From Bombyx mori (taxonomy: Eukaryota > Arthropoda > Insecta > Lepidoptera > Bombycidae), in the NCBI RefSeq assembly GCF_030269925.1, contig NC_085129.1, positions 11,213,501-11,277,500 of the forward strand: a stretch of 64,000 nucleotides of DNA. The letters run 5' to 3'. Under the pieces are notes generated by a model. It worked only from the letters and a program-made list of their open reading frames with translations, made no database searches and had not been told where the DNA came from. Below, in pieces: positions 12,609-24,635 of this stretch (positions are counted from its first letter, which is position 1; every line of letters begins with the position of its first letter). Made by a program: the position numbers and the translations under genes.

Positions 12609-12995
12609 CTCTTCAAGTTATCTACAGCTTGTAGCTATAATGGTATGTATCTATTGTGTAAATTTTAATTCGAATTCCATCGAGTACATTATAAGAAGTG
12701 TATACTTTTAAGTTATTGTATTTTGAAGTAAAACATATTCGCTCGAAGCATTGTACATTAAAACACAGCGTGTAGATAAGTTTATCCTATTATTAGATTT
12801 CTCAATTTGGTTAGTATGTTACAAAATGATAGTTAAAGTACGTGACAATTTAGTTTTGTCCTTTGCTGTACTAGCAAGATTTTTTTGTACTGTGTATATT
12901 ATGTATGGTTATAAGTTGGAATAAAAAAAAAGATGTTTATATTAATGGAAGTTTTGTTTTTAAATCCCTCATTAAAATATCGAAATTAATTCTAC

Positions 12996-13278
12996 ATATG
13001 AGTCGTCTATTATCAAAGGTGGCATTCTGTGCATTTGGACAAAAAAATGTTATTGATATGTCAATACAGATTGATTTGAATATAATCGTCTCCTTCAAAG
13101 AATACGGTTCAAAACTTGCATTAAATAAAGGTTAATAGTTACCTGTTATTTATCTAAGATGTCGTTCCGAAGAGTTTTGTGACTGCCAATGGAATACAAA
13201 GTCAATAATTCGTTTTTCTGATTTACCAATAATTGTCCAAAAGTCAGATTGCCGGCTTTGATAATAGACGACTCATAT
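12996..13278 (-). mobile_element. MITE copy 1 (TIR ATATGAGTCGTCTATTATC)
   Basis: This 283-bp unit begins ATATGAGTCGTCTATTATC and ends with its reverse complement; imperfect complementarity extends to about 45 bp. A near-identical copy lies inverted at 14239-14523. A 43-codon open stretch (ending KTLRNDILDK) is preserved in both, probably only because the copies are young. Confidence 0.75.
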
Positions 13279-13282
13279 GTGT

Positions 13283-13470
13283 GTAGCGGGTAGCCATCAT
13301 ACAACGCAAGATAATTGACAGATGCCTGAATCTCGCTTACGACATTTTCAAGATAAAGCGCATATATACAAGTTCCGAATAACAACAACATTCGGACCGT
13401 CGGTCTACCGAGCAATATCATCCGCTCGGTGGAAGATCTTTCCTTTGTCGTATATTCCTACATGTGTATG
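13283..13470. repeat. Unclassified dispersed repeat, copy 1
   Basis: The block starting near AGCCATCATACAACGCAAG and including GACATTTTCAAG, GGACCGTCGGT and TGGAAGATCTT has partial relatives at 49140-49253 (first half) and 50986-51050 (second half). Family not recognised. Confidence 0.55.
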
Positions 13471-14238
13471 TTTCTTCAGGGAGTTTTTTTCTAAAGTTGA
13501 GATTTGATAGTCATGCGCAAGAATTATGCCGACGTAGAGGTTTAAGTCGGCATAACAAATTCGACTGCCATCTTATTTTTAAACTCCACGCCTACAGAAT
13601 GGATAATCTACGGTGCATTAGCCTGAAAAGCGGAATACCTGATATTCTTAATCAAAAAACACAATAATGATATTTGTTAGTCCTTCCTACAGTAGTATTA
13701 TTATGTTTTGTTCCACAATCTTCATTTAATCACCGAGGTTACTTGAAGTCGATCACTAGAAAAACTCAATGTACGTTATATCAAAGTTCATATAGGTAAA
13801 TAATATACATAGATGTCCCTATTGACAGACACTGGGTCGATGACTCCATTATTCATAAGAATAATGGCTATCAATCATATTTAACAGATACATAACATGA
13901 TACACAGGATAAGGGTAACAATAATAAAACTACTAGTGTCAATAAATTGGGGCCGTTTATTTTATTTGACTTTTTTTTCTCTAACTAATCATTGGTAGCT
14001 AAGGGCCGAGTCACACCGGAATGGCAGCGTCGCGGCGAGCACTTTCAGTGTGAAATAATTTTAAACTTTATCTTAGATATACTTAAAAGATCAGTCTCGC
14101 TTGAAAAGCTAGAAAAGGTCGCGACACTGCCGCTGCCTGCCCGCGGTGAAGCGAGCAGCCGCGCGCCGCGTGCCTCTTGTCGGTGGTTCTGCCCGCGGCT
14201 GCCAGCGGCGACACGAGTCCGCTCGCGGCACCGCGGTC

Positions 14239-14523
14239 ATATGAGTCGACTATTATCAAAGCCGGCAATGTGACTTTTGGACAATTATTGGTAAATCAGA
14301 AAAACGAATTATTGAGTTTGTATTCCATTGGCAGTCACAAAACTCTTCTGAACGACATCTTAGATAAGTAACAGGTTCAATACTTGACCTTTATTTAAAG
14401 CAGGTTTTGAACCGTATTCTTTGAAGGAGACGATTATATTCAAATCAATCTGTATTGACATATCAATAACATTTTTTTGTGCAAATGCACAGATTGCCAC
14501 CTTTGATAATAGACGACTCATAT
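14239..14523 (+). mobile_element. MITE copy 2, inverted relative to copy 1
   Basis: About 95 percent identical by eye to the unit at 12996-13278, in the opposite orientation, with the same ATATGAGTCG termini. It sits inside the Harbinger-like element. Confidence 0.75.
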
Positions 14524-14564
14524 ATTATAATAACCAATTCCATCATGTTCACTCCAAACAAACG

Positions 14565-14880
14565 TTTTTTTTATTGCTTATATAAGCTGTGAGCTCGTAC
14601 ACCCATATGGACGAGCTCACAGCCCACCTGGTGTTAAGTGGTTACTGGAGCCCATAGACATCCACAACGTAAATGCGCCACCCACCTTGAGATATAAGTT
14701 CTAAGATCTCAAGTATAGTTACAACGGCTGCCCACCCTTCAAACCGAAACGCATTACTGCTTCACGGCAGAAATAGGCAGGGCGGTGGTACCTACCCGCG
14801 CGGACTCACAAGAGGTCCTACAACCAGTAATTACACAAATTATAATTTTGCGGGTTTCATTTTTATTACACGATCATTGC
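14565..14880 (-). mobile_element. Bm1 SINE, longer copy
   Basis: Minus-strand Bm1 with T-rich tail at the left. It extends past the usual CCAGTAATTAC point into the upstream Bm1 body (CAAATTATAATTTTGCGGG, TTTTTATTACACGAT). A short palindromic duplication of the GAGCTC tail block is present at 14590-14625. Confidence 0.85.
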
Positions 14881-15016
14881 CGAATGAAGAAACTAAACTA
14901 GTCAAGAGGAGACTAGGCGCGTGCAGTCTGGAGGCCGCGCGAGGCCGCCAGCGGCGACGCTGGGGGCCGCTGGCATCGCCGCCGGCCGCTGCCATTCCGG
15001 TGTGACTCGGCCCTAA

Positions 15017-15660
15017 GACTGTTACACTCTACAAAACTTACATACGCCCCGTCATGACGTATGCAAGCGTAGTGTTCGCTCACGCGGCCCGCACTAACTT
15101 GAAACCCCTTCAGGTTATTCAATCCCGATTTTGCAGGATAGCCGTCGGAGCACCATGGTTCCTAGGGAACGTAGATCTCCATGATGACCAGGAACTTGAC
15201 TCAGTCAGTAAGTATCTACAGTCGGCATCACTGCGCCACTTTCAGAAGGCGGCACAACATGAGAACCCTCTCGTCGTGGCCGCTGGCAACTACATACCCG
15301 ATCCTGTAGACCGAATGGTAAACAGTTGACGTCGCCCAAAACACGTCATTACGGAACTTCCCGATCCATTAACGGTGCTTTTAGGTAGGTACCACAAGCA
15401 CCGGTCACCGTCCTCGTCGAACCCGTCGCTTGCAACGAAGGGCTCGACGAGCGGATTAACCCACAGACATAGCCCACTGAGTTTCTCGCCGGATCTTCTC
15501 AGTGGGTCGCGTTTCCGATCCGGTGGTAGATTCTGCGAAGCACTGCTCTTGCTAGGGCCAGTGTTAGCAACACTCCAGTTTGAGCCCCGTGAGCTCATCT
15601 ACACATTAGGGCGAAGCTGATATAGCCTCTCAAGGCTATCAGCATAGGTAGGAAAAAAAA
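15017..15660 (+). mobile_element. Jockey-like LINE, C-terminal ORF2 and 3' UTR, inactivated
   Basis: Bases up to 15329 encode the C-terminus of a jockey-type reverse transcriptase (YIRPVMTYASVVFAHAAR, RFCRIAVGAPWF, NYIPDP). The frame ends early at a TGA where the related copy at 46203 has an Arg codon (the SRRRPKHV block), so this copy is broken. The 3' UTR ends in GGTAGG plus A-run. It is 5'-truncated right beside the Harbinger-like element. Confidence 0.85.
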
Positions 15661-15683
15661 AGACTTTCAACTACACGTGGAGA

Positions 15684-15755
15684 GGTAGAGGAGCTCACGG
15701 GCTCAATCTGAGAGAGTTTGCTAACACTGGTCCTACATAGCAAGAGTAGTGTAAC
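15684..15755 (-). mobile_element. Short fragment of the jockey-like LINE 3' end
   Basis: GAGCTCACGGGCTCAA and GCTAACACTGG.CCTA blocks match the minus strand of the neighbouring LINE 3' UTR. Confidence 0.5.
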
Positions 15756-16348
15756 GGGTAAAAGACAAATTCGGAGTATGAAAACTTGCTCGCTGACATT
15801 GAATCCTGTGAATGCCTCAATCTCAATCTCAATATGTAAATTAGCGTTTTCTTATTGTTCTGCTAATTTGCCGGATATCTTGCAACGCCCAATTCTCTGC
15901 TGCCACTGCGTTCCAGATTGGTGTGTCATCGTGAATCCATCCCACATTAAATAAAAATTTTACACAATATTCACTGTTTCACCCTTTACCTTACCTTTAT
16001 CATAAACCTGTGCTTTAGTAGTGTCTATTGTCTAATCATTGAATGGGCAATTCTATACCGGGCATAAATGTGGCCGCTATGACGCTTGAAGACGCTGAAG
16101 ACTCTATTCCGCTACCTGTACAGCTAGCAGAAATTTGCTGGGTTTTGTATTTGTGTCTTCTAGCATCATCTGTTGAAAGTTTTGTTAAGCAAAACGTAGT
16201 TAAATAATATTGGGCTAATACATACCTACATCGCATATTTCTTTCATATAAAAAAAATCATTAATTTATTTTTGCACCTTCTTTATCTAGCAACAGACAA
16301 GTCTATGCATATTTCATCATTAATCGGTAAGGTTCAGAAATACTTTGA

Positions 16349-16617
16349 TCTTTTTTTTTTCTACCTAAGCTGATGGTCTTTAGAGATCACGTCAGCGTCA
16401 CCAGGCGAGTAGGTGAGCTCACAGGGCTCAAACCTGACGTTGTTGCTAACATAACCCTAGCAAGAACCGTGCTTCGCAGAATCTACCACCGGATCGGAAA
16501 CGCGACCCACTGAGAAGATCCGGCGAGAAACTCTGTGGGCTGTGTCTGTGGGTTAATTTACTCACCGAGCCCTTCGTCGCAAACGACGGGTTCCACGGGA
16601 AGGATCACCGGTGTGAT
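16349..16617 (-). mobile_element. Jockey-like LINE 3' end
   Basis: Begins with a T-run and CTACCTAAGCTGATGG, then GTAGGTGAGCTCAC, CGCAGAATCTACCACCGGAT and GAGAAGATCCGGCGAG. Truncated in the 3' UTR. Confidence 0.85.
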
Positions 16618-16857
16618 GTCAAGACAATAAGTAAAGTAAAGAATTGCTTTTAGGTCTTTAACGTATTCCTTTCCTTGACAAAATATCAAAATAATTAATA
16701 AAATATAATAAGTACCTACTTTATATTGGCTGAGCATCTTCTCTGAATTTGATTTCGCTTTTATCAGTTTTTAGTTGTAACTCATGGATTACCTGAGATT
16801 GTAGTTAATATAATTTAAATGTGAACTAGTAGGGTTAATTGTAGTCCGAACTCCATA

Positions 16858-16915
16858 CAAATTGGAGTAATTTTTTACGCTATCGAGAACGTTAAAAACT
16901 CGCTCTAAGCACACT
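16858..16915. mobile_element. Half copy of the GTGTGCTTAG MITE
   Basis: TTTTTTACGCTATCGAGAAC and CTCTAAGCACACT match the right half of the complete MITE at 36401-36558. Confidence 0.6.
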
Positions 16916-17000
16916 GATACCTTGCTTAAAAATTTCACGTTGCGTTGCGCTATCTATGAGCTACAATAATGACATAATAGATGGTCCATGAGATTACATG

Positions 17001-17255
17001 TTTTTTTTTTTTTTTTTATTGCTTAGATTAGTGGACGAGCTCACAGCCCACCTGGTGTTAAGTGGTTACTGAAGCCCATAGACATCCACAACGTAAATGC
17101 GCCACCCACCTTCAGATATAAGTTCTAAGGTCTCACGTCTAGTTACAACGGCTGCCCCACCCTTCAAACCGAAACGCATTACTGCTTCACGGCAGAAATA
17201 GGCAGGATGGTGGTACCTAACCGCACGGACTCACAAGAGGTCCCAACACCAGTAA
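17001..17255 (-). mobile_element. Bm1 SINE
   Basis: Minus-strand copy with 17-T tail followed by ATTGCTTAGA, ending GGTCCCAACACCAGTA. 5'-truncated. Confidence 0.88.
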
Positions 17256-17779
17256 TAAGTGTAACAAGCATAGATTATACACTTAATATGTAACAAGTGT
17301 AATGTCCATATACGATGTCAGTACATCAAATCTACTTAACAGTGACATCTATCGGGTAAATGTCATACTATAGTTTTTTATACTCGATAATAGATGTCAC
17401 ATTCATGTTTTGACGAAAATGTTTGAACATTTTTAAATACGTTTAACATTTCTGTAGATTTATGATTTAGGTGCTACGTAATTTTTTGTGACCTGTATCA
17501 GTTATTGGAATATATGGTTGTAACTTTATTTGTTATGCTTAAAATTTTAAAGAAAATGAATTGAATAACGATTTAAAGCTAAACATTAAGTCCAAAACAA
17601 AACTCGGTTTGTTAGTTCTGCTATTCATCAACAGATATCACTAAAAAGAAAAATCGACCAAAGTAAATCACATCGAAAGGACTATATTATACAGTACAGT
17701 TTAATACAGTTAACAACAAGGATATCCCGATCCCGTTACGAGGAATACGATGGCGTTTTATCTGCTTCAAATCAGATAT

Positions 17780-17988
17780 TCCCTGCCTATTCCTGCCGTG
17801 AAGCAGTAATGCGTTTCGGTTTGAAGGGTGGGGCAGCCGTTGTAACTATACTTGAGACCTTAGAACTTGTATCTCAAGGTGGGTGGCGCATTTACGTTGT
17901 GGATGTCTATGGGCTCCAGTAACCACTTAACACCAGGTGGGCTGTGAGCTCGTCTACCCATCTAAGCTATAAAAATAAAATAAAAAAT
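17780..17988 (+). mobile_element. Bm1 SINE, 5'-truncated
   Basis: Starts at CCCTGCCTATTCCTGCCGTG and runs through the standard tail to CTAAGCTATAAAAATAAAA. Confidence 0.87.
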
Positions 17989-18308
17989 GGTACCGATTAA
18001 TCCAATTTTATTAACCAGTATTATACTACAGTTTATCTCTTCGATCAACAATATTGATGATCGAAGGTTTATCTATACGACAGAAGACAGACTAAACTGT
18101 AAGATTGATTGTACAATAAGTCCAACTGCAGTCATTTAGCCATTTTCTAATGACTTCTTTAATGTATGCATTAAAAGTACATCACGCAACGGTTTTGAAA
18201 ACTTACTATGAAAATAATGCTTCATTAATACTACTAGACATATTTTAAATATAAAGGTAGGTATCACGTGTTAACTCTAAGGGAGGAAAAATTAATAGTA
18301 AAGAGATT

Positions 18309-18566
18309 TTACTGGTGATAGGACCTCTTGGGAGTCCGCACGGGTAGGTACCACCACCCTGCCTATTTCCTCCGTGAAGCAGTAATGCGTTTCGGTTCGA
18401 AGGGTGGGGTAGCCGTTGTAACTATACTACTGAGACCTTAGAACTTATATCTCGAGGTGGGTGGCGCGTTTACGTTGTAGATGTGTATGGGCTCCTGTAA
18501 CCACTTAACACCAGGTGGGCTGTGAGCACGTCCAGCCATCTAAGCAATAAAAAAAATAAAAAAAAC
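18309..18566 (+). mobile_element. Bm1 SINE upstream of Kazal gene A
   Basis: TACTGGTGATAGGACCTC to CAATAAAAAAAATAAAA. It lies about 375 bp before the TATA box of gene A. Confidence 0.88.
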
Positions 18567-18942
18567 TCGAAATCTATCAAATTTAAATGAAACTTTTTCT
18601 AAAAAACTGATATTTTTTTACATAGATTAATGCTATATTTAAAATACCTAATAAATTGTTTATACTTATAAAAAATACAGATTGTATGACACGAAGCAAT
18701 GAACCCCATTTGGTTAGTTGGCTCATAAATCCACGTTCATTAAAATAATCTTATTTATGTATTAAGTGATGACCTCAACTACGAGATAAAGTCTTTATTC
18801 ACTATACACTACCTTGTCCTTTTTGTTTCGATTCCATTCCATACAACAAAGATGGCAATGGACGCGAATGATGATTTTGTTCACTAGTTGTTCGTCTGTT
18901 TGATATTATCGGTGCTGGTACCTCCTCCACACTCGGACAGGT

Positions 18943-18949
18943 TATAAAA
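18943..18949 (+). promoter_or_regulatory. TATA box of Kazal gene A
   Basis: TATAAAA lies 78 bases before the gene A start codon. About 30 bases on, TCTAGTGC could serve as an initiator. Core promoter position is inferred from spacing. Confidence 0.6.
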
Positions 18950-19020
18950 AGGTCCGAGAATTCAAGCTTCGCGGAGTCTAGTGCAAGTTGGTCCACCGAA
19001 TTCATCAGTTTCGTTCCAAT

Positions 19021-22000
19021 ATGAAGACCATTATTTTCTGTGCTTTCGGTAAGATTATATTTATCTTATTTTTGTTCATAAAATTGCCTAGTGATAGTGC
19101 TAATTAAATTGTTTTTGTGTTTTACGTTATGCAACGGAGCTATAGTTTTTTTCCACAATTAATTCAACAGTTTTGCAATGAAATGTTCTATTGATTTCAA
19201 CGTAAGGACATACATTGTTTGTTTCTCATTTGAAATTTCTGCGTAGAATGAACTCCATTTCCAGAAAAACTATAAATTTAAAATTGGTTCATTACTTTGC
19301 TGACAGAATGAAAAGTAGTCGACGTCGCCCAAAACACGTCATTTTGGATCCTCTCGGTCCACTAACGGTGCTTTAGGTACCTCAAGCACCGGTCATTGTT
19401 CTCGTCGAACCCGTCGCTTGCGACGAAGAGCACGACGAGTAAATTAACCCACAGACACAGCCCATTGAGTTTCTCGCCGGATCTTCTCAGTGGGTCGTCT
19501 TCCGATCGGGTGGTAGATTCTGCGAAGCACGGCTTTTTCTAGGGTTCGTGTTAGCAACAACGTCAGGCTTGAACCCCGTGAGCTCAACTACTAGTTAAGG
19601 TTACGCTGAAATAGCCTCTCAAGGCTATCAGCTTAGGTAGGAAAAAAATACTTTGCTGTTTTCGTCAGTACCTTGTTCGCATTTTTTCAGTCTCTCAGTT
19701 AGTACGTACATAATAATTGCTTTCAATGCAATGAAAAAAACCGTATGAATGCGCTCATGTTCTCAATAAGCATCAAGCGGACCTCTCATGAGGGACCGGA
19801 GACTCTTAATTGGATTTAAATAAACAGTAAGCTTTGTTCAGTAAGGTGCTCAAATTTACTCATGACTAATGCCGTAGGTACCACTATGCTGCCTATTTCT
19901 GCCCCAAAATTACGCGCTCCGGTTTGAAAGGTGGGACAGCAATTAGGTACTCATAAAATTGTGAACGACCTCATCTCTCATAGCAAGCGGTGGTATTAAC
20001 ACCTTGTGGCCTATACCAGTAAAACATAAAATAATCAATATACTTAAATTATTAATTTAATTTTCGTTTAAATTATTTTGTCAAAACCAACAACTTATGT
20101 TAGTAGTTATGAATAGGGATTTAAAAAGTGATTATCAAACGAACATTTAATTGTTCTATTTTCGTAGATTTTAAAAATGTTCTTTCGCTTAGTATTGAAT
20201 TTCTTTAGGTGATTGTTAAAAATATATAATTTAAAAACAACAAAAAGGGAACACGCTTTAACAGCAAACCGAATTATTAATTAAAAATAATGTATCGTTA
20301 TCCCAGTTCCTAGTTAGGACCTTAAGACAAAGTATAAGATCATTGGATTGTCTTCGGTTCTTGTATGTGTCCAAATTTTCAAGTTCATTGGAAATCTTGG
20401 TGTTGGTCACAATTACTTTGATATATACTTCTAATAGAAGCATGTTAAAACTCAATGAAGCACTGAAATTATGATTAGGGCTAACCCTGCACATATTTAA
20501 TTAGGCATAATTCGAGGTGTCGTTTTTGATCGTATAGTGATGTAACTAGCTTTTAGTAAATTTAAGAATAAACAAGAATGGGAAAACAGGAAAAAATACG
20601 ATAAATTTATATATCATTTAAGTAAATTAATGCAGAACCTAGATCTACGTTGTTCATGTTATATGCGATTTTTTCCTTAATAAAACACTATCGACTTCCT
20701 CTATCAATAACGAGCTAACGTTCTCTTGAACTGGTAAACACAAGGCTTTAGGAGATTTTTCTAAACAATTCCAGCTGTGTTGTTCGTGGCGGTGTCGTGC
20801 CGTCCCGACAAGCTGGACCTGAAGCAGGTGAAGGCTGATGCTGAGCGCAAGAAGGCCTGCATGCATGACTGCACCAAAGCTAATCTTGACCCTATCTGCG
20901 CTGGAAAGACAGGAGAGAAACCCAAGTCATTCGGAAACGAGTGTGTCATGAACAACTACAATTGCGAACACAAAGATAGTAAGTATTTACTGGTGGTAGG
21001 ACCTCTTGTGAGTTCGCGCGGGTAGGTGCCACCGCCCTGTCTATTTCTGCCGTGAACCAGTAATGCGTTTCGGTTTGAAGGGTGGGACAGCCGTTGTAAC
21101 TATATTTGAGACCTTAGAACTTATATCTCAAGGTGGGTGGCGCATTTACGTTGTAGATGTCTATGGGCTCCAGTAACCACTTAACACCAGGGCTGTGAGA
21201 TCGTCCACCAATCTAAGCAATAAAAAAAAGTATAATATATTTACAAAGTAATTAGTGTAAAGTAATAGAATTTAAATATATATTTCAGTTTTCAAGAAGC
21301 ATAAAAATTAATTTGTTGTGTGCCGAGTGTGCTTTATCGGCGTTCATTTATCGTTGCAGACCGTAATTGTATGATTTTCAAGGAATTCATAAATTACCGT
21401 GGTCTAAAAAACCTTGTTACTCGATTTCGGAGTTCTTGGAGGACGTTTTTCATTACGTTGTCAAGTTTATTGTATCACCTTAATTGAAGTTTTCCTCTAG
21501 AATTGGACATTTCCTGTTTTGATCTCGTTGGTTCCACTTTAGTAACTACATTACGTTGTTAGCTGGTGCCCTTAATCGTGAATCACGTAGTATTAGCTCA
21601 CTTTTTCCAGTAAGAACTACTTCCGTCCGATATTGTTGCAATATAGGGACGATACTACACGATTAACGTTGTTAACTATTGTGATTTTTAATTCAGGAAT
21701 GTAAGAGCTCAATATACATTTAAACTGGTGGTAGGACCACTTGTGAGTCCGCACGGGTAGGTACCACCACCCTGTCTATTTCTGCCGTGAAGCAATAATG
21801 CGTTTTGGTTTGAAGGGTAGAGCAGCCGTTGTAACTATACTGAGATATTAGATCTCAAGGTGGGTGGCGCATTTACATTGTAATGTCTATGGGCTCCAGT
21901 AACCACTTAACACCAGGTGGGCTGTGAGCTCGTCCACCAATATAAGCAATAAAAAAAAAACATATTTTGGATGAAGATTTAATTATGAAATTAATAAACC

Positions 22001-23566
22001 CATCTAAAATGTATTTTTGACATGAGTGACCAGTGACCTTTTTTTTTTTTTGTTAATTGTAGGTAATTTACCGTAATTCACAAGAACACTAAACTCTTAT
22101 TTTGGTAGTAAAAGTAAATATGTATTTCACTGAAAGCAACGATTGGTCCTACCTTATTTTTATTCTTGTGTTCACAGCTGACCTAAGTATCCTTCTTGAT
22201 TAAGGCCTATAATATCAATCATAGTTTAAACTAAAATCGAAGGTTTAAACTGTCACTGGAGATTAGGGCAACTTAGCGTCTCGCTTTAGTTCTTATTATA
22301 GCAAATACAAACACGTCTAGCTCATGATGGACTTAGATGTATAATTCTGTTAGGTGTTCCATTCTACATTAAATAAAGCATCAAAACATTTGAAATTGAA
22401 TTGAAATTCTATGAATTATTGTACCTGTAAAATGTATTTAAAAGTTGCACAAAATAACACAATAGATTATATCAAATTCGCATAGGCATGAAGCCGTGAC
22501 GGTGATGTAATTCACAATGACATTGTTCCGGGCAGTAACTTGTTTTTCGCTGCATTGTTTGGATTACTTTGGATTTAAATATTGAATAGGAATGTCATTT
22601 AAAGTAGATCCGTGTTATTTATTGAAAAAAAAGGCTTTATACTATTATTTATTGCTTTGGTAATCCGCAATACTTGAGTTAAATAAGAAAAAATACCTAT
22701 TTTATTTATTTATTTTTTTGGCATCAGATGCACTGGTCCTGGTGCTGAAAACTGTTTTTACCGGAGTCCGTAGACGAGTTAAGACGAACCCACGTTAAGA
22801 CCTAAACTATTGGATTATTTATCGATTGTTCATTGAAATATTGCTTGGTGCTATGCGGCCCAATTACATGTGATCAGTTTTATTTTTGTTTTTGAGAAAA
22901 TATGATTTTTTTAATACATACCTAGTCGATTTTTCATTTCGTTTCCAATAATGCTAACGCGTTCATCTGAGCCACATTGTGGAAGCAACGCACCGTACAC
23001 CAAATTGCCTACCGTAATTTAAGATGGAGGTCCAATCACATTGCTCGAAGCAGTTTCTCCAATAAAGAAGTGTTATGGTTGGAACGAAGCGACGATCGTT
23101 GGTAAAATCATCAGGATTTCCATAAGGAAATTATTGGTTTAAACATCAGATCAAGGCATCGAGTTAATTTAGTCTGAGGTTAAGCGAGCCCAGAAGAGAA
23201 TGTGAGAGCATTTCATTACGACAATTATAATGATAATTAATAACTACTGCTACTACTACTTTTACTGGTGGTAGGACGTCTTGTGAGTCCGCACGGGTAG
23301 GTACCACTGCGTTGCTTATTTCTGCCGTGAAGCAGTAATGCGTTTCGGTTTGAAGGGCGGGGCAGCCGTTGTACTGTTAAAAGTCAGACCTTACAGCCCA
23401 TGTCTCAAGGCGGCATTTACATTGTAGATGCAATAAAAAAATATATATATACCCATCCAAGCAATAAAAAAATATATTACTAATATTTTTATTTTTATTC
23501 ATTACAGCGTTGCGCAAGATCAGCCAAGGCCAGTGTCCTGGATCAGATGGCATCCGTCTCTCTTGA
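19021..23566 (+). CDS. Kazal gene A: secreted single-domain Kazal-type protease inhibitor (96 aa)
   Basis: Three exons: 19021-19048, 20775-20978 and 23508-23566 (TGA). Introns are GT-AG, both phase 1. The product starts with a hydrophobic signal peptide (MKTIIFCAFAVLFVAVS), then a charged Lys/Asp/Glu segment, then six cysteines at residues 38, 42, 51, 66, 73 and 87, spaced C-x3-C-x8-C-x14-C-x6-C-x13-C. DP-I-C and F-G-N-E-C stand where Kazal domains have P-V-C and Y-x-N-x-C. Known for the family: Kazal domains block serine proteases by a substrate-like loop; P1 is the second residue after Cys II. Here that is K44, so a trypsin-like target is inferred. The 14-residue Cys III-IV loop is longer than the usual 10, so this is an atypical Kazal. 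Intron 2 is filled with three Bm1 SINEs. Confidence 0.85.
19312..19648 (+). mobile_element. Jockey-like LINE 3' end in gene A intron 1
   Basis: Contains AGTCGACGTCGCCCAAAACA (end of ORF2) through the 3' UTR to GCTTAGGTAGGAAAAAA. 5'-truncated. Confidence 0.87.
19872..20020 (+). mobile_element. Diverged Bm1 fragment in gene A intron 1
   Basis: GTAGGTACCACTATGCTGCC and TATTTCTGCC match Bm1; the rest has decayed strongly. Confidence 0.5.
20988..21229 (+). mobile_element. Bm1 SINE starting 9 bases inside gene A intron 2
   Basis: TACTGGTGGTAGGACC begins directly after the GTAAGTATT donor of gene A exon 2, in the sense orientation. Ends CTAAGCAATAAAAAAAA, which includes a potential AATAAA signal. 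Confidence 0.9.
21723..21960 (+). mobile_element. Bm1 SINE in gene A intron 2
   Basis: Standard truncated Bm1 with a small internal deletion around the GAGACCTTAGAAC block. Ends in a ten-A tail. Confidence 0.88.
23263..23471 (+). mobile_element. Bm1 SINE ending 36 bases before gene A exon 3
   Basis: TACTGGTGGTAGGACG start, internal rearrangement, and a duplicated CAATAAAAAA tail (about 23431 and 23462). Confidence 0.82.
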
Positions 23567-23941
23567 ACACTGAAGAAACAATAATTAATCACGTTGTTTA
23601 TAGTAGGTACTAACAGCATTGCTTTCGATAAATTATACTCGTAATATTGGCATATAAAACTTGCTTTCTATTGGAATTTTTTTATTGCAACATCAATTAA
23701 CGATGTCACTTTTTGTTGTTATTGTATTTATAAAAAAATCAAAAATGTTTTACGTTTTCTTGACGTCGTTTAAACAGAAATGTAGTCACTGTAAACGAAA
23801 TAATTAATTATCTTTAATAAGTAATACAATAATTACCTCGTTATATGTATGCGCATATTAAAAGCTTTAACAAAACTTTTGTTTTGTATTTAAAATCTAA
23901 TAATGTTATGTGTTCATAGCTAATGTTTTGTGGCTTAATTA

Positions 23942-24085
23942 GTACAGGTAACTTTTATTGCCCTTGTAGGCAGACAAGTATAGGGTCCACCTGATGGTGA
24001 GTGGTTACCGTCGCGCAAGGACGTTAGCAATGCCAGGGGCAGAGCTAAGCCGCTGCCTATTTTTTTTTGCGTTGTCAAGGGCTGC
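23942..24085 (-). mobile_element. 3' end of a second lepidopteran LINE family
   Basis: TTATTGCCCTTGTAGGCAGA, GGTCCACCTGATGGTGAGTG and GCAATGCCAGGGGCAGAGC form the well-known lepidopteran LINE 3' module in reverse. The same family supplies the coding fragment at 25975-26735. Confidence 0.65.
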
Positions 24086-24635
24086 ACAAAACCCTAAAGT
24101 ATTCGAGATGTCCGAAATAGTATTAGTATTAATATAATGACAATAAGAAACTCGAGACGAAAAAACATGGCATACAATGACCTCCTCCTCCTCACGTTAT
24201 TTCCTCACTGCTGAGGGCCGTGACCATCGTGTTTAGACAGGATTTTATTTTTAACTGTAATAGAAATAATATTTCTCATGAAAATGCATTTTAGCGACAT
24301 TATAAACAAATATGTAAGTACATATATGTAAAAAATGCAAAGTTTAAATTAGACACAGAAATACACAACAGAAATAGATGCGGGTTGAGCACAACAGGTT
24401 GCTGTTTGTTTGTTTTGTATGGGAGGATTGCTGGTGGTGGTCATGGGTGGGCAAGCACGAGCTCAGCCAGTACGAACGGGGTTAGCTAACAAGCTAACCG
24501 AGATGTGACGATCCGATATCTCTGTGATGACTATAGGTTTCGGCGTCCACTTAACACCAGGTGGTTCTGAAGTTTGATTTCCCATTTACGCAAAAAAATA
24601 TATTGTAATTTACGTCCTTAGTGGAACAAGAGTTC

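Larger units (their letters stand above)
14003..15013. mobile_element. TIR DNA transposon, Harbinger-like, with nested insertions
   Basis: Left end GGGCCGAGTCACACCGGAAT and the inverted right end match for about 27 bp, flanked by TAA on both sides (14000-14002 and 15014-15016). A 3-bp TWA duplication with GGGCC ends suggests PIF/Harbinger; that class is inference. The sub-terminal regions are GC-rich. The interior has been filled by a MITE (14239-14523) and a Bm1 (14565-14880), so little of the original core is left and no transposase is seen. Confidence 0.72.

Noticed and set aside
13146..13421. 91-codon ORF with a hydrophobic start, considered as a small secreted protein
   Set aside because: It spans the boundary of a MITE and an unrelated repeat; the shared part is explained by the duplicated MITE.
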